64,000 bases of DNA. It comes from Dyadobacter sp. CY312 (lineage in GTDB: Bacteria > Bacteroidota > Bacteroidia > Cytophagales > Spirosomataceae). This document shows, piece after piece, positions 53,305 to 62,300 of the stretch; position 1 is the stretch's first letter, and the number at the start of each line of letters is the position of its first letter. The stretch is from assembly GCF_021390535.1 (NCBI RefSeq), contig NZ_JAJUXG010000024.1, positions 1-64,000 on the forward strand, written 5' to 3'. A program made the translations under genes and the position numbers. Below the pieces are notes generated by a model that saw nothing but the letters and a program-made list of their open reading frames with translations, was not told the origin of the DNA and did not search any database.

Positions 53305-54186
53305 TCACAATTTATCCAACAGAAACGCAATCTGTACGATTGGCAAATATAAAAACGAACCAAACATCAACTGCTTAGCTGTTTTATCCGTACACTTCCT
53401 CATCAAATGGAATGTCTGAGCAAGGAACAACACACCAAATACAGTTGCTACCAAGGCAGAATTAATACCCGTCATGCCCAGTTCATAAGGCAACCAACCA
53501 ATTGGTATCAAGAACACAGTATAAATCATTATCTGCAATGTGGTATCCGAATCCTTCAAACCATTCGCCGGCAGCAATTTGAAACCTGCACGTTTGTAAT
53601 CCTCATCCAACACCCATGCAATAGCCCAAAAATGTGGAAACTGCCAGAAAAACTGGATTGCAAAAAGAATTCCAGGTTCCAGCCCAAAGTGATTTGTAGC
53701 TGCTATCCATCCAATCATTGGAGGAAATGCTCCGGGTATCGCACCTACGAAAACTGCAATGGGTCCCACACGTTTTAATGGCGTGTAAACGAATCCGTAC
53801 AGCACCAGAGACAGCAGTGAAACAAGGCCCGTTATGAGATTAAAAACTGATATAAAAATCACCAGTGATACAACACCCAAAACAACACACCATACGATAG
53901 CCTGCTTCACAGTAATTCTACGGCTTGGCAATGGTCGTGAGGCTGTGCGCTTCATCATCTTGTCCAAATCCTTTTCTATGATTTGGTTAATGATATTTGC
54001 CGAGCCAGTGATCCCGATCGACGCAATAACGAAGAGAGTAAGTTTCTCCCAACTTACATCCTTAGCTCCAAGGCAATAACCCATTGCTCCTGAAAACGCT
54101 ATAAGCGAAGCTAATCTGAACTTTAATAGCTCAAAAAGTACCTTTACTCTTTCGCCTATTGATAAACCTGCTACTGCTGTTGTCAT
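53305..54186 (-). CDS. ctaB: Protoheme IX farnesyltransferase
   Basis: A protein of 293 residues from the UbiA family. NIINQIIEKDLDKMMKRTASRPLPSRRI is the farnesyl diphosphate and magnesium site (ND/E-x-x-D). VGAIPGAFPPMIGWIAAT and FFWQFPHFWAIAWVLDEDYKRAGFKLLP carry the second Asp-rich region. It makes heme O from heme B, the substrate for CtaA. Its start is 17 bp after the ctaA stop. Confidence 0.97.
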   Translation of the reverse strand: MTTAVAGLSIGERVKVLFELLKFRLASLIAFSGAMGYCLGAKDVSWEKLTLFVIASIGITGSANIINQIIEKDLDKMMKRTASRPLPSRRITVKQAIVWCVVLGVVSLVIFISVFNLITGLVSLLSLVLYGFVYTPLKRVGPIAVFVGAIPGAFPPMIGWIAATNHFGLEPGILFAIQFFWQFPHFWAIAWVLDEDYKRAGFKLLPANGLKDSDTTLQIMIYTVFLIPIGWLPYELGMTGINSALVATVFGVLFLAQTFHLMRKCTDKTAKQLMFGSFLYLPIVQIAFLLDKL

Positions 54187-54202
54187 TATATCACTCCAAT
54201 TT

Positions 54203-55213
54203 CTACGCCACTTCCCTTATTTCAAAATCTTTTCTTAAATACTTCTCGCTATTGACCAACAGCCATATTACAAATTGCAAACCGATCAAAAGTATAGCAA
54301 GTGTTAAGTGCATTGGTTGTGCAAAAGGAGGTATCCCCCAGTAAGCCATCACAATTCCGGAAACTAATTCCAGTCCCAAAATGATCTGGCAGGTTCTTGC
54401 TATTGTTTTTACTGTTTGGCTCGTTGTGGTCTTATCGACTGTATACAACCAAAACAGATTTACAGCTAACACTACGATTGAGAATGACCGGTGAATATAA
54501 AACCTGCCGTCCAACTGATCAATCAAAAGGTCTCTGGCATCATAGCCGAGCAAACGAACCACCTCATCTACATTTTCTCTTACCTGGGTTCCCAAAACGA
54601 TCTGAATCACTGAAAGCGCCAGAACAATCCAACCTGTTCTATTGAGCACATCCCTGCCTCTACCAGATTCAAAAGTCTTTTTAGAGAATGCCGACCAGGT
54701 AAAAAGATAAAGAAGGATGAAAACAATAACAATTGCAACCAACATATGCACTGTAATCATCACCGGCATTAGTTCTGTTGACACAACTTTTGAACCGAGC
54801 CATCCCTGAAAACCAACCAGAACAAACGCTGCAAGGCTGTAATAGAATATCTTTTTATTACCAGCTTTAAGGTAAGGAACCGATGCAAGGAGTGTTAAAA
54901 AAATCATTATTCCCGTAACCACTCCTATCAGCCTGTTCACATACTCAATCCAGGTCTTTACCGGGTTAAATTCAATTTCCCCCTTTAACTTTGCCCCGTA
55001 AATGGTTTTATAATCATGAGGCAATTCGGAAAGTTGCGTGGGGGGAACCCATCTTCCGAAGCACTTTGGCCAGTCAGGACAACCCATTCCAGCTCCGGTA
55101 CTCCTCACAACACCACCCGCAATTATCACGCAATAAAGCGCTATTACTGTATTTAAAGCCAGCCTTCTGAATCGACGGCTGGCTTTAAAATTAATGTGAG
55201 TTGAACTGATCAT
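54203..55213 (-). CDS. ctaA: Heme A synthase
   Basis: From the ATG at 55213 (MISSTHINFKASRRFRRLA) the protein has 336 residues; an earlier ATG at 55249 would extend it further into ctaD. VVRSTGAGMGCPDWPKCFGRWVPP is the cysteine-containing loop of COX15/CtaA, and NRLIGVVTGIM, TVHMLVAIVIV, YIHRSFSIVVL and MHLTLAILLIGLQ give the heme histidines. It oxidises heme O to heme A for the oxidase. The start lies 23 bp inside the end of ctaD. Confidence 0.95.
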   Translation of the reverse strand: MISSTHINFKASRRFRRLALNTVIALYCVIIAGGVVRSTGAGMGCPDWPKCFGRWVPPTQLSELPHDYKTIYGAKLKGEIEFNPVKTWIEYVNRLIGVVTGIMIFLTLLASVPYLKAGNKKIFYYSLAAFVLVGFQGWLGSKVVSTELMPVMITVHMLVAIVIVFILLYLFTWSAFSKKTFESGRGRDVLNRTGWIVLALSVIQIVLGTQVRENVDEVVRLLGYDARDLLIDQLDGRFYIHRSFSIVVLAVNLFWLYTVDKTTTSQTVKTIARTCQIILGLELVSGIVMAYWGIPPFAQPMHLTLAILLIGLQFVIWLLVNSEKYLRKDFEIREVA

Positions 55214-57065
55214 TAAAGTTTTGCGCCTCAATCTCTTTTTCTGTCGCAATCAATTCATTCTCATGAGGGAAATTGGACTCCAAAGTTTGTGAGTACGGAA
55301 TGTTCTGTGGAATAAAGTCTTCCTTAGCACCTGGCTTGCTGTAATCATATGACCAGCGGTACACAGCTGGTATTTCACCTTCCCAGTTTCCATGACCCGG
55401 AACAACAGGCGTAGTCCATTCCAGTGTATTCGAACGCCATGGGTTAAGAGGAGCTCTCTTACCTTTAAAAATGCTATAGAAGAAGTTCCAAAGGAAGATA
55501 AACTGTGCCAGGAATGAGAATATCGCTGCTACTGATATGAACATGTTCATGTCCATAAACTTATGCGTAAAGTCGTAGCTCGTGAACTGGTAATATCTAC
55601 GAGGGAAACCTGCAATACCAACATAGTGCATTGGTATGAAAATCAGGTAGATACCTATGAATGTAAACCAGAAGTGAATCTGTCCCAAAGTAGGATTCAT
55701 CATACGACCGAACATTTTAGGGAACCAGTGATAAACACCGGCAAACAATCCGAATGCAGAAGCCGCACCCATTACAAGGTGAAAGTGAGCAACTACGAAG
55801 TAAGTATCATGCAATTGAATATCCAATGCACTGTTTCCAAGAATGATACCGGTGAGACCACCTGATACGAAAAGAGAAACAAGACCAATTGAGAACAACA
55901 TTCCAGGTGTAAACACGATGTTACCTTTCCAGAGTGTTGTAATGTAGTTAAAGCCTTTAACAGCAGAAGGAACAGCAATAATAAGTGTCAGGAACATGAA
56001 GACCGATCCCAGGAAAGGATTCATACCTGTCACAAACATGTGGTGAGCCCAAACAATAAATGCAAGGAATGCAATACCCAACATGGAAGCAATCATGGCA
56101 CGGTATCCAAAAATAGGCTTACGTGAGTTAGTTGCGATAACCTCTGATGTAATACCCAATCCTGGAAGAAGTACGATGTAAACCTCAGGGTGGCCCAGGA
56201 ACCAGAATAAATGCTGGAACAAAATTGGGCTACCTCCTACGTTCGGTAAAGCTTCACCATTGATGTAAATATCAGAAAGATAAAAACTTGTTCCGAAGTG
56301 ACGGTCCATGATCAACAACAATACCGAAGAAAGCAATACCGGGAAAGATATAAGACCCAATACCGCAGTAATAAGGAATGACCAGATTGTCAAAGGAAGT
56401 CGATCGAAAGACATTCCACGAGTTCTCAGGTTAATTACAGTTGTAATGTAGTTGATACCTCCAAGAAGCTGAGACACGATGAAGAATGCCATAGATGCAA
56501 GCCAGAGCGTCATACCTGCACCGGAACCCGGATGAGCCTGAGGCAGTGCGCTCAATGGAGGATAAATTACCCAACCACCGGCTGCTGGTCCTGTTTGTAG
56601 AAACAAAGAAGCAAACATCAATACACTGGCCAGAAAGAAAAACCAGTAAGATAGCATGTTCATAAAACCAGATGCCATATCCCTCGCTCCAATTTGCAAT
56701 GGGATCAGGAAATTACTAAATGTTCCACTCAGACCCGCTGTTAATACAAAGAACACCATGATGGTACCGTGCATTGTAACGAGGGCAAGATAAAAATTAG
56801 GATCCAGCTTACCCGTTTCACTAATCCATCCACCCAAAACAGGTTTCAACCAGGAGAGATTAGAATCCGGCATACCCAATTGAATACGGAAGATCACAGA
56901 CATGGATATTCCTATCACAGCCCAGATAATCCCGGTAATCAGGTATTGTTTTGCTATAATTTTGTGGTCTTCACAGAAGATATACTTCTGCCAGAAGTTT
57001 TGAGACTCATGGTGATGTTCGTGTGCATCGACATGGGCGGTATCCATTCCTTCAACAGCTGACAT
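55191..57065 (-). CDS. ctaD: Cytochrome c oxidase subunit I (caa3 type)
   Basis: A protein of 624 residues. TMHGTIMVFFVLTAGLSG has the heme a histidine. LFWFLGHPEVYIVLLPGLG contains the CuB His and the cross-linked Tyr (H-P-E-V-Y). FIVWAHHMFVTGM has the two other CuB ligands, and LHDTYFVVAHFHLVMGAA the heme a and a3 ligands. It is the catalytic core of terminal oxidase, reducing oxygen to water. The C-terminal extension (from NPWRSNTLEWTTPVVPGHG) is normal for this group. Confidence 0.98.
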   Translation of the reverse strand: MSAVEGMDTAHVDAHEHHHESQNFWQKYIFCEDHKIIAKQYLITGIIWAVIGISMSVIFRIQLGMPDSNLSWLKPVLGGWISETGKLDPNFYLALVTMHGTIMVFFVLTAGLSGTFSNFLIPLQIGARDMASGFMNMLSYWFFFLASVLMFASLFLQTGPAAGGWVIYPPLSALPQAHPGSGAGMTLWLASMAFFIVSQLLGGINYITTVINLRTRGMSFDRLPLTIWSFLITAVLGLISFPVLLSSVLLLIMDRHFGTSFYLSDIYINGEALPNVGGSPILFQHLFWFLGHPEVYIVLLPGLGITSEVIATNSRKPIFGYRAMIASMLGIAFLAFIVWAHHMFVTGMNPFLGSVFMFLTLIIAVPSAVKGFNYITTLWKGNIVFTPGMLFSIGLVSLFVSGGLTGIILGNSALDIQLHDTYFVVAHFHLVMGAASAFGLFAGVYHWFPKMFGRMMNPTLGQIHFWFTFIGIYLIFIPMHYVGIAGFPRRYYQFTSYDFTHKFMDMNMFISVAAIFSFLAQFIFLWNFFYSIFKGKRAPLNPWRSNTLEWTTPVVPGHGNWEGEIPAVYRWSYDYSKPGAKEDFIPQNIPYSQTLESNFPHENELIATEKEIEAQNFNDQFNSH

Positions 57066-57094
57066 ATACTATAATATATTTTAAATTATTATTA

Positions 57095-58204
57095 CTAACG
57101 GATACTGCTACCCGCGCTTACACCTGCTGCACTTGCCGTAGCCGAGCTATCAGCTGGTGCTTCGGTAGTTTCAGGCAATCCTTTCATTGCTTTCGCTTTC
57201 AAATTATCAGGTACTTTGGCAAGATACTCTGGGTATGTCTGAAGAAAAGTCTGTTGTTCAGAGCACCATTTCTTGTATGAAGCCTCATCGTCAACAACCA
57301 GGTTGATCTTCATAGAAAAGTGTCCTTGTCCACAAATCTCAGTACAAGCTATTTCATATTTGAAATTAGGATCATTAAGCTCTGCCTGCATATCGGCTGT
57401 TGTTTTATCAGCAACAAACCAAAACTTAGTTGGCATACCAGGAACCGCATCCATCTTCACACGCATGTGAGGGATAAATACACTGTGCAAAACATCACGG
57501 GCACGAATCTTTAAAAGAACAGGTCTTCCTACCGGAATGTGCATCTCCGTTGGATTTTGGAAATCGTCAAATGAATTTTCATCCGACAAATCAATACCAA
57601 CTTCATTTTGTGCATCGATCAACTTGTAATTGTAATTTCCAAGTTTGTTGTCATTTACACCTCCGTAACGAACGATCCAGTTGAACTGCTTACCGGTGAT
57701 TTCAATTACTTCAGCATCGCGTGGAGCCTCAGATGTAATGTCAGACCATGCTTTCCATCCTGTGAATACAAGAAGTGCCATAACGATAGCAGGAATAATA
57801 GTCCAGATCAATTCAAGTTTATGATTGTCAGGATAAAATGAAGCACGGTGATCTTTCTTATACTGATATTTCCAGGCAAAGAAGAAAATCAAAAAGTTAA
57901 CTACTGCGAAAGGTATTGTTAATATTCCCATCGAAAACCAGAACAAATCGTCTGTTCTTCTTCCGTGAACTGATGAAGCTTCAGGAAGGAAAAATTCACG
58001 TGCATGCAGATATGACCATACAATTGCAATGGTTCCTAAAACCAGTACTATTATAAATAAAGCCCCATTGACCTTATTTCCAGACGGCTCTGCGTCCTCC
58101 GACTCCTCCTTCTTTACACTCTTGATAACATCCTGGAGTCTGGAAATCACAACACCTGTGAGAACCACAAAAACAAGAGCAACTAATGCGATGATATAAT
58201 ACAT
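57095..58204 (-). CDS. ctaC: Cytochrome c oxidase subunit II with extra N-terminal helices
   Basis: The protein has 369 residues. Besides the usual pair (FWFSMGILTIPFAVVNFLIFFF and LELIWTIIPAIVMALLVFTGW) it has two additional N-terminal transmembrane helices, MYYIIALVALVFVVLTGVVI and ALFIIVLVLGTIAIVWSYL. The CuA site is complete: HSVFIPHMRVKMDAVPG with His, then IACTEICGQGHFSM with both Cys, Glu, His and Met. There is no fused cytochrome c domain; ActE supplies cytochrome c instead. The tail is Ala/Ser-rich. Confidence 0.96.
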   Translation of the reverse strand: MYYIIALVALVFVVLTGVVISRLQDVIKSVKKEESEDAEPSGNKVNGALFIIVLVLGTIAIVWSYLHAREFFLPEASSVHGRRTDDLFWFSMGILTIPFAVVNFLIFFFAWKYQYKKDHRASFYPDNHKLELIWTIIPAIVMALLVFTGWKAWSDITSEAPRDAEVIEITGKQFNWIVRYGGVNDNKLGNYNYKLIDAQNEVGIDLSDENSFDDFQNPTEMHIPVGRPVLLKIRARDVLHSVFIPHMRVKMDAVPGMPTKFWFVADKTTADMQAELNDPNFKYEIACTEICGQGHFSMKINLVVDDEASYKKWCSEQQTFLQTYPEYLAKVPDNLKAKAMKGLPETTEAPADSSATASAAGVSAGSSIR

Positions 58205-58225
58205 GATAATGAACAGGTTTGCAAA

Positions 58226-59581
58226 TTAAGCGATATCGTGATGTAATGACTCTTCCAACATTGGATGATGTCTTGGTATCAGATTAGCCTTTTCTAACTG
58301 AGACGCTACGGAATACGCGAAGGCGCTAAGGAACAATACAAAGAAACCCCACTCCAAAGGACCAAATCCTGCACTAGAACCCATTGTTCCAGGCATAACG
58401 TTAGTGTAAAAATCCATATAGTGACCAATGATTACACACCAGCAAGCTACTTTCAATATTGAATGTGTTGCCTTTGCGTCTCTTGTCATCAGGATAAGGA
58501 ACGGTAAGAAGAAATTAAGAATCAAGGTTATAAAGAATGGAGCCTTGAAGAATCCATCATAACCTCTGAAACGCTCAATGAAATAGATTGTTTCTTCCGG
58601 CATGTTGGCGTAGTAGATCAAAAGGAATTGTGCGAACCATACATAAGTCCAGAAAATACTGAATGCAAATACGAACTTACCTAAGTCTCTAAGGTGACTG
58701 GCATTAACAGCACGTAGATATCCACGCTCTCTCAACATTACAATTGTCAGTGTGATCACAGCCAAACCAGCAACATGCCAGCTAGCCAATGTGTACCAAC
58801 CAAACATTGTACTAAACCAGTGTGTGTCAATCGACATTACAAAGTCCCATGCCGATGTAGAAGAAGTAACTCCAAACACAACAAGAAAAGCAGTACCTAA
58901 GCGTATTGATTTATCATAAAATTCTGTTCCTCCAATTTCATCTTCTTGCAAAGAATATTTACGAATCACTTTCCACATTCCGTACCATGCAACAAAATAG
59001 AATATTAATCTACCTACAAAGAAAGGTGTATTCAAAAATCCTTGCTTGCCTGCGATGATAGGATCGTAATGTTCACCTCCAACTTCATATAAACTTGCAT
59101 CCGTCCAGTGAAATAAGTCATGACCGCCAAAAAAGAAAGTGATCAACATAACAATACCTGTTACTGGAAGAAAGGCTGGTAATGCCTCAGGAATTCTTTT
59201 AAATACTGCAGACCATCCAGCTTGCGCAAGATAGTTGTAGGAAATAAAGAACATACCTATTACGGAAATACCTGTAAAGTAAACTGCATTCACCCAAAGG
59301 TTAGCCCAAATTCTTGCAGCAAGACCTTTAACATGATGACCAGCTTCCGCCGCCACATGTGCTTTGCCTGCATTTTCCGGGGTTGGATGAGCAATAGCTG
59401 ATGCTGCATGCTCTGCTCCATGTGCTACTGCTTCGTGATGACCTCCGCCGCTGGCAGCCAAATAAGCTCCCAAAGCGATCAAGGCGACCCCAACGGCTCC
59501 ACCTATGATTAAGTTCCTTTTAGCCCCCGAAGTAAATTCAAACCGTTCTTCTATAGAAGGAATCGAATGTGCTGATGCCAT
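58226..59581 (-). CDS. actF: Alternative complex III subunit ActF
   Basis: The protein has 451 residues and about ten transmembrane helices. After a cytoplasmic N-terminus and a His/Ala-rich loop (GGGHHEAVAHGAEHAASAIAHP), helices such as NAVYFTGISVIGMFFISYNY and FFLPFLILMTRDAK resemble those of the ActF subunit, a shorter NrfD-like partner of ActC. It forms the membrane arm of alternative complex III, the quinol-oxidising complex that replaces bc1 in Bacteroidota. It is downstream of actE. Confidence 0.92.
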   Translation of the reverse strand: MASAHSIPSIEERFEFTSGAKRNLIIGGAVGVALIALGAYLAASGGGHHEAVAHGAEHAASAIAHPTPENAGKAHVAAEAGHHVKGLAARIWANLWVNAVYFTGISVIGMFFISYNYLAQAGWSAVFKRIPEALPAFLPVTGIVMLITFFFGGHDLFHWTDASLYEVGGEHYDPIIAGKQGFLNTPFFVGRLIFYFVAWYGMWKVIRKYSLQEDEIGGTEFYDKSIRLGTAFLVVFGVTSSTSAWDFVMSIDTHWFSTMFGWYTLASWHVAGLAVITLTIVMLRERGYLRAVNASHLRDLGKFVFAFSIFWTYVWFAQFLLIYYANMPEETIYFIERFRGYDGFFKAPFFITLILNFFLPFLILMTRDAKATHSILKVACWCVIIGHYMDFYTNVMPGTMGSSAGFGPLEWGFFVLFLSAFAYSVASQLEKANLIPRHHPMLEESLHHDIA

Positions 59582-59615
59582 TATAAATTATTATTACTCA
59601 GTTATCAAAATGAAA

Positions 59616-60227
59616 TTAAGCTCCCTTTTGCAGTTTTTGTACATAGTGTACAATTTTCCACCGCTCTTCCGGATTAATCTGTGAACCATGAGGCCACATA
59701 CGTGCCTTACCATGTGTAATGACATGGAAAATATGTCCTTCATTCAGATTTTTGTAAGCGTCACTAGCATAATTAGGAACCCCTTTATACATAGCAGCAA
59801 CTTTACCATCTCCTGCTCCCGATGCTCCATGGCAATGCTGGCAATATCTTTCATACATTACCTTTCCTTCTGCCAATGTCTTATCATTCAAAGGAACCGG
59901 ATTTTTGAGTACCTTTTCAGCTATTTCAATGCTGTCCGCAGGAATGTTATAAACCATAAGATCTACTTGCGCCGAATCGCCGTCACCGAAACTAGTCTTA
60001 TAATTACGTCTCGCAACTGTACCTTCTACCGGTAAGCGCATAGTTAAACCCATTGGATTAACCGGGTTGGGTTTCTCCTGTTTGTATGGCTCGTAACCTA
60101 CAGGCAAATACATGTTAGGGGCATACTCTTTTCCCGGATTGTTAGGATCACGGTCACAGCTTACCATAGCAAGCATTACCATGACAATAAGGGTACCCGA
60201 ATATTTATATATATTTTTCAATTTCAT
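59616..60227 (-). CDS. actE: Alternative complex III subunit ActE, cytochrome c
   Basis: The protein has 203 residues. The signal sequence with Cys in MVSCD suggests a lipoprotein. The heme site is RYCQHCHGASGAGDG (CxxCH), with the probable Met ligand in GKARMWPHGSQ. It is a mono-heme cytochrome c that would take electrons from ActA/ActB and pass them to the CuA of CtaC. It lies between actD and actF in the usual order. Confidence 0.95.
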   Translation of the reverse strand: MKLKNIYKYSGTLIVMVMLAMVSCDRDPNNPGKEYAPNMYLPVGYEPYKQEKPNPVNPMGLTMRLPVEGTVARRNYKTSFGDGDSAQVDLMVYNIPADSIEIAEKVLKNPVPLNDKTLAEGKVMYERYCQHCHGASGAGDGKVAAMYKGVPNYASDAYKNLNEGHIFHVITHGKARMWPHGSQINPEERWKIVHYVQKLQKGA

Positions 60228-60237
60228 CGTCCAAACA

Positions 60238-60768
60238 TTAAAATTGCTTGATGTTAACTTCCTCTGCTCCGCTATCTCTCAGGACACGTGATATTTCATC
60301 TTCTGACATTGAATTTCTTCCCATGTCAATCGCCATCACAAACTTATTATCCGTAGATCTTACATCAAATCTCTTGTGGTTATGCGCCGCAGGGCTTAAA
60401 CCGTTAGAGATAAAGAATGTGGTTACCATCCCGAATGCAGTAAATAATACCGTAAGCTCAAATGTAATAGGGATGTAGTTTGGTATAGAAATAGGATCTT
60501 TACCACCAATAATCATTGGCCAGTCGATACCCATTGTCCAGATCATAAGCGTTAATGCCACACAGCATCCGGTTACACCAAACATAAAAGCTGCAATACC
60601 AATTCTGGTACGTGGGTGTCCCAAAGCTTCATCCAATCCGTGAATTGGGAATGGAGAATAGACCTCCTGTATTTTCACTCCGGCTTTCCTAAGGCGTGGT
60701 ACCGCGTGTAGAACAGTATCGTCATCGTCATAGACACCGACTAAATATTTACCAGTTAACTCTGCCAT
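60238..60768 (-). CDS. actD: Alternative complex III subunit ActD
   Basis: The protein has 176 residues of the DUF3341 family: LVGVYDDDDTVLHAVPRLRKAGVKIQEVYSPFPIHGLDEALG, then two transmembrane helices (IAAFMFGVTGCCVALTLMIWTM and FELTVLFTAFGMVTTFFIS), and a soluble C-terminus ending in the DSGAEEVNIKQF motif. It is a small accessory subunit on the cytoplasmic side of complex III. It is 46 bp after actC. Confidence 0.95.
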   Translation of the reverse strand: MAELTGKYLVGVYDDDDTVLHAVPRLRKAGVKIQEVYSPFPIHGLDEALGHPRTRIGIAAFMFGVTGCCVALTLMIWTMGIDWPMIIGGKDPISIPNYIPITFELTVLFTAFGMVTTFFISNGLSPAAHNHKRFDVRSTDNKFVMAIDMGRNSMSEDEISRVLRDSGAEEVNIKQF

Positions 60769-60813
60769 ATACTAATACTAATGTTAAATTCTTTCTATTC
60801 TGATATCCTATAC

Positions 60814-62247
60814 TTACTCGCTGTCCTTATTGAAGGCCGGCTCAGCTGTGCCTTGTTGTCTCACTTTAGCTACACCAGCAATTTTCTTTGGCAGATTTGC
60901 AGATGTAGAGCGAATTACAGCTTTAACCTCGGCCATATTCACAACAGGTAAATATTTAGAGAACAGCAGGAATAACGTGAAGAACAAGCCGAATGAGAAA
61001 ATATAATCTCCGATATCATACATCGTTGGCGAGAACATTGCCCAGCTCGATGGAATATAATCTCTGTGAAGTGATGTAACAATAATTACAAAACGCTCGA
61101 ACCACATACCAATGTTTACCACTACTGAGATAAAGAAAGTAAACGTAATGCTGCGACGTAATTTACGTGACCAGAATAACTGTGGAGAAATTACATTACA
61201 AGTCATCATCGCCCAGTATGCCCACCAGTAAGGTCCAGTCATACGGTTGAAGAAAGCGTAATATTCATACTCAACACCTGAATACCATGCGATAAAGAAC
61301 TCAGTGATATAGGCAACACCCACAACAGAACCCGTTAGTGTGATAACCTTATTCATTGTTTCGATGTGCTCAAGAGTAATGTAATCCTCTAGACGATAAA
61401 CTACACGTGTGATAAGCATCAGGTTTTGTACCATCGCAAATCCGGAGAAAATTGCACCCGCAACGAAGTAAGGAGGGAAGATTGTTGTGTGCCATCCCGG
61501 TATTACCGAGGTAGCAAAGTCCATACTTACAATGGTGTGTACAGAAAGTACTAGAGGTGTAGAAAGTCCTGCAAGAATTAAGCTGATATATTCGTAACGC
61601 GCCCAGGTTTTCGCTGATCCATCCCAGCCCATTGCAAATGTTCCGTACATAAGACGAGAAATTTTGCTGGTTGCACGGTCACGGATGGTAGCAAGGTCAG
61701 GAATAAGACCAATGTACCAGAAAACAAGAGATACTGAGAAATAAGTACTGATCGCAAAAACGTCCCATACAAGAGGTGAGTTGAAGTTAACCCATAATGA
61801 ACCGAAAACGTTTGGAAGAGGCAATGCCCAATATGCCATCCATGGACGCCCCATGTGCATAAGGATAAAAGAAGCTGCACAAATAACGGCGAAAATGGTC
61901 ATCGCCTCAGCAGCTCTGTTAATAGATGTTCTCCACTTTTGGCGGAAAAGCAAAAGGATTGCAGAAATAAGTGTTCCTGCGTGACCAATACCAACCCACC
62001 ATACGAAGTTTGTAATATCCCAGGCCCAACCTACGGTTTTGTTCAAACCCCAAACACCGAGGCCTTCCCACCAGGTCCATGCCAAACAAACGGATCCATA
62101 AGCCAAAACGACAAGAGAAATACCGAAAGCTATTTTCCACTCTTTGGTAGGAGCCCCTTCAACATGGCGACATATATCCTCCGTTACGTCTGCGTACGTT
62201 TTTCCACCTTGAATAAGGGGTTCTCTCACGGGTGAAGTAACATGCAT
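60814..62247 (-). CDS. actC: Alternative complex III subunit ActC, NrfD-like
   Basis: The protein has 477 residues with about ten transmembrane helices of the NrfD/PsrC fold: WWEGLGVWGLNKTVGWAWDITNFVWWVGIGHAGTLISAIL, where the His is part of the quinone site, and GGRPWMAYW-like AFGMGRPWMAYWALP. It ends in a basic cytoplasmic tail. It binds menaquinol and transfers electrons toward ActB. It lies between actB and actD. Confidence 0.95.
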   Translation of the reverse strand: MHVTSPVREPLIQGGKTYADVTEDICRHVEGAPTKEWKIAFGISLVVLAYGSVCLAWTWWEGLGVWGLNKTVGWAWDITNFVWWVGIGHAGTLISAILLLFRQKWRTSINRAAEAMTIFAVICAASFILMHMGRPWMAYWALPLPNVFGSLWVNFNSPLVWDVFAISTYFSVSLVFWYIGLIPDLATIRDRATSKISRLMYGTFAMGWDGSAKTWARYEYISLILAGLSTPLVLSVHTIVSMDFATSVIPGWHTTIFPPYFVAGAIFSGFAMVQNLMLITRVVYRLEDYITLEHIETMNKVITLTGSVVGVAYITEFFIAWYSGVEYEYYAFFNRMTGPYWWAYWAMMTCNVISPQLFWSRKLRRSITFTFFISVVVNIGMWFERFVIIVTSLHRDYIPSSWAMFSPTMYDIGDYIFSFGLFFTLFLLFSKYLPVVNMAEVKAVIRSTSANLPKKIAGVAKVRQQGTAEPAFNKDSE

Positions 62248-62300
62248 ACTACTCTAATTTATAATGATTTAATCTTCAAATTAATACAACTATACAGAAA

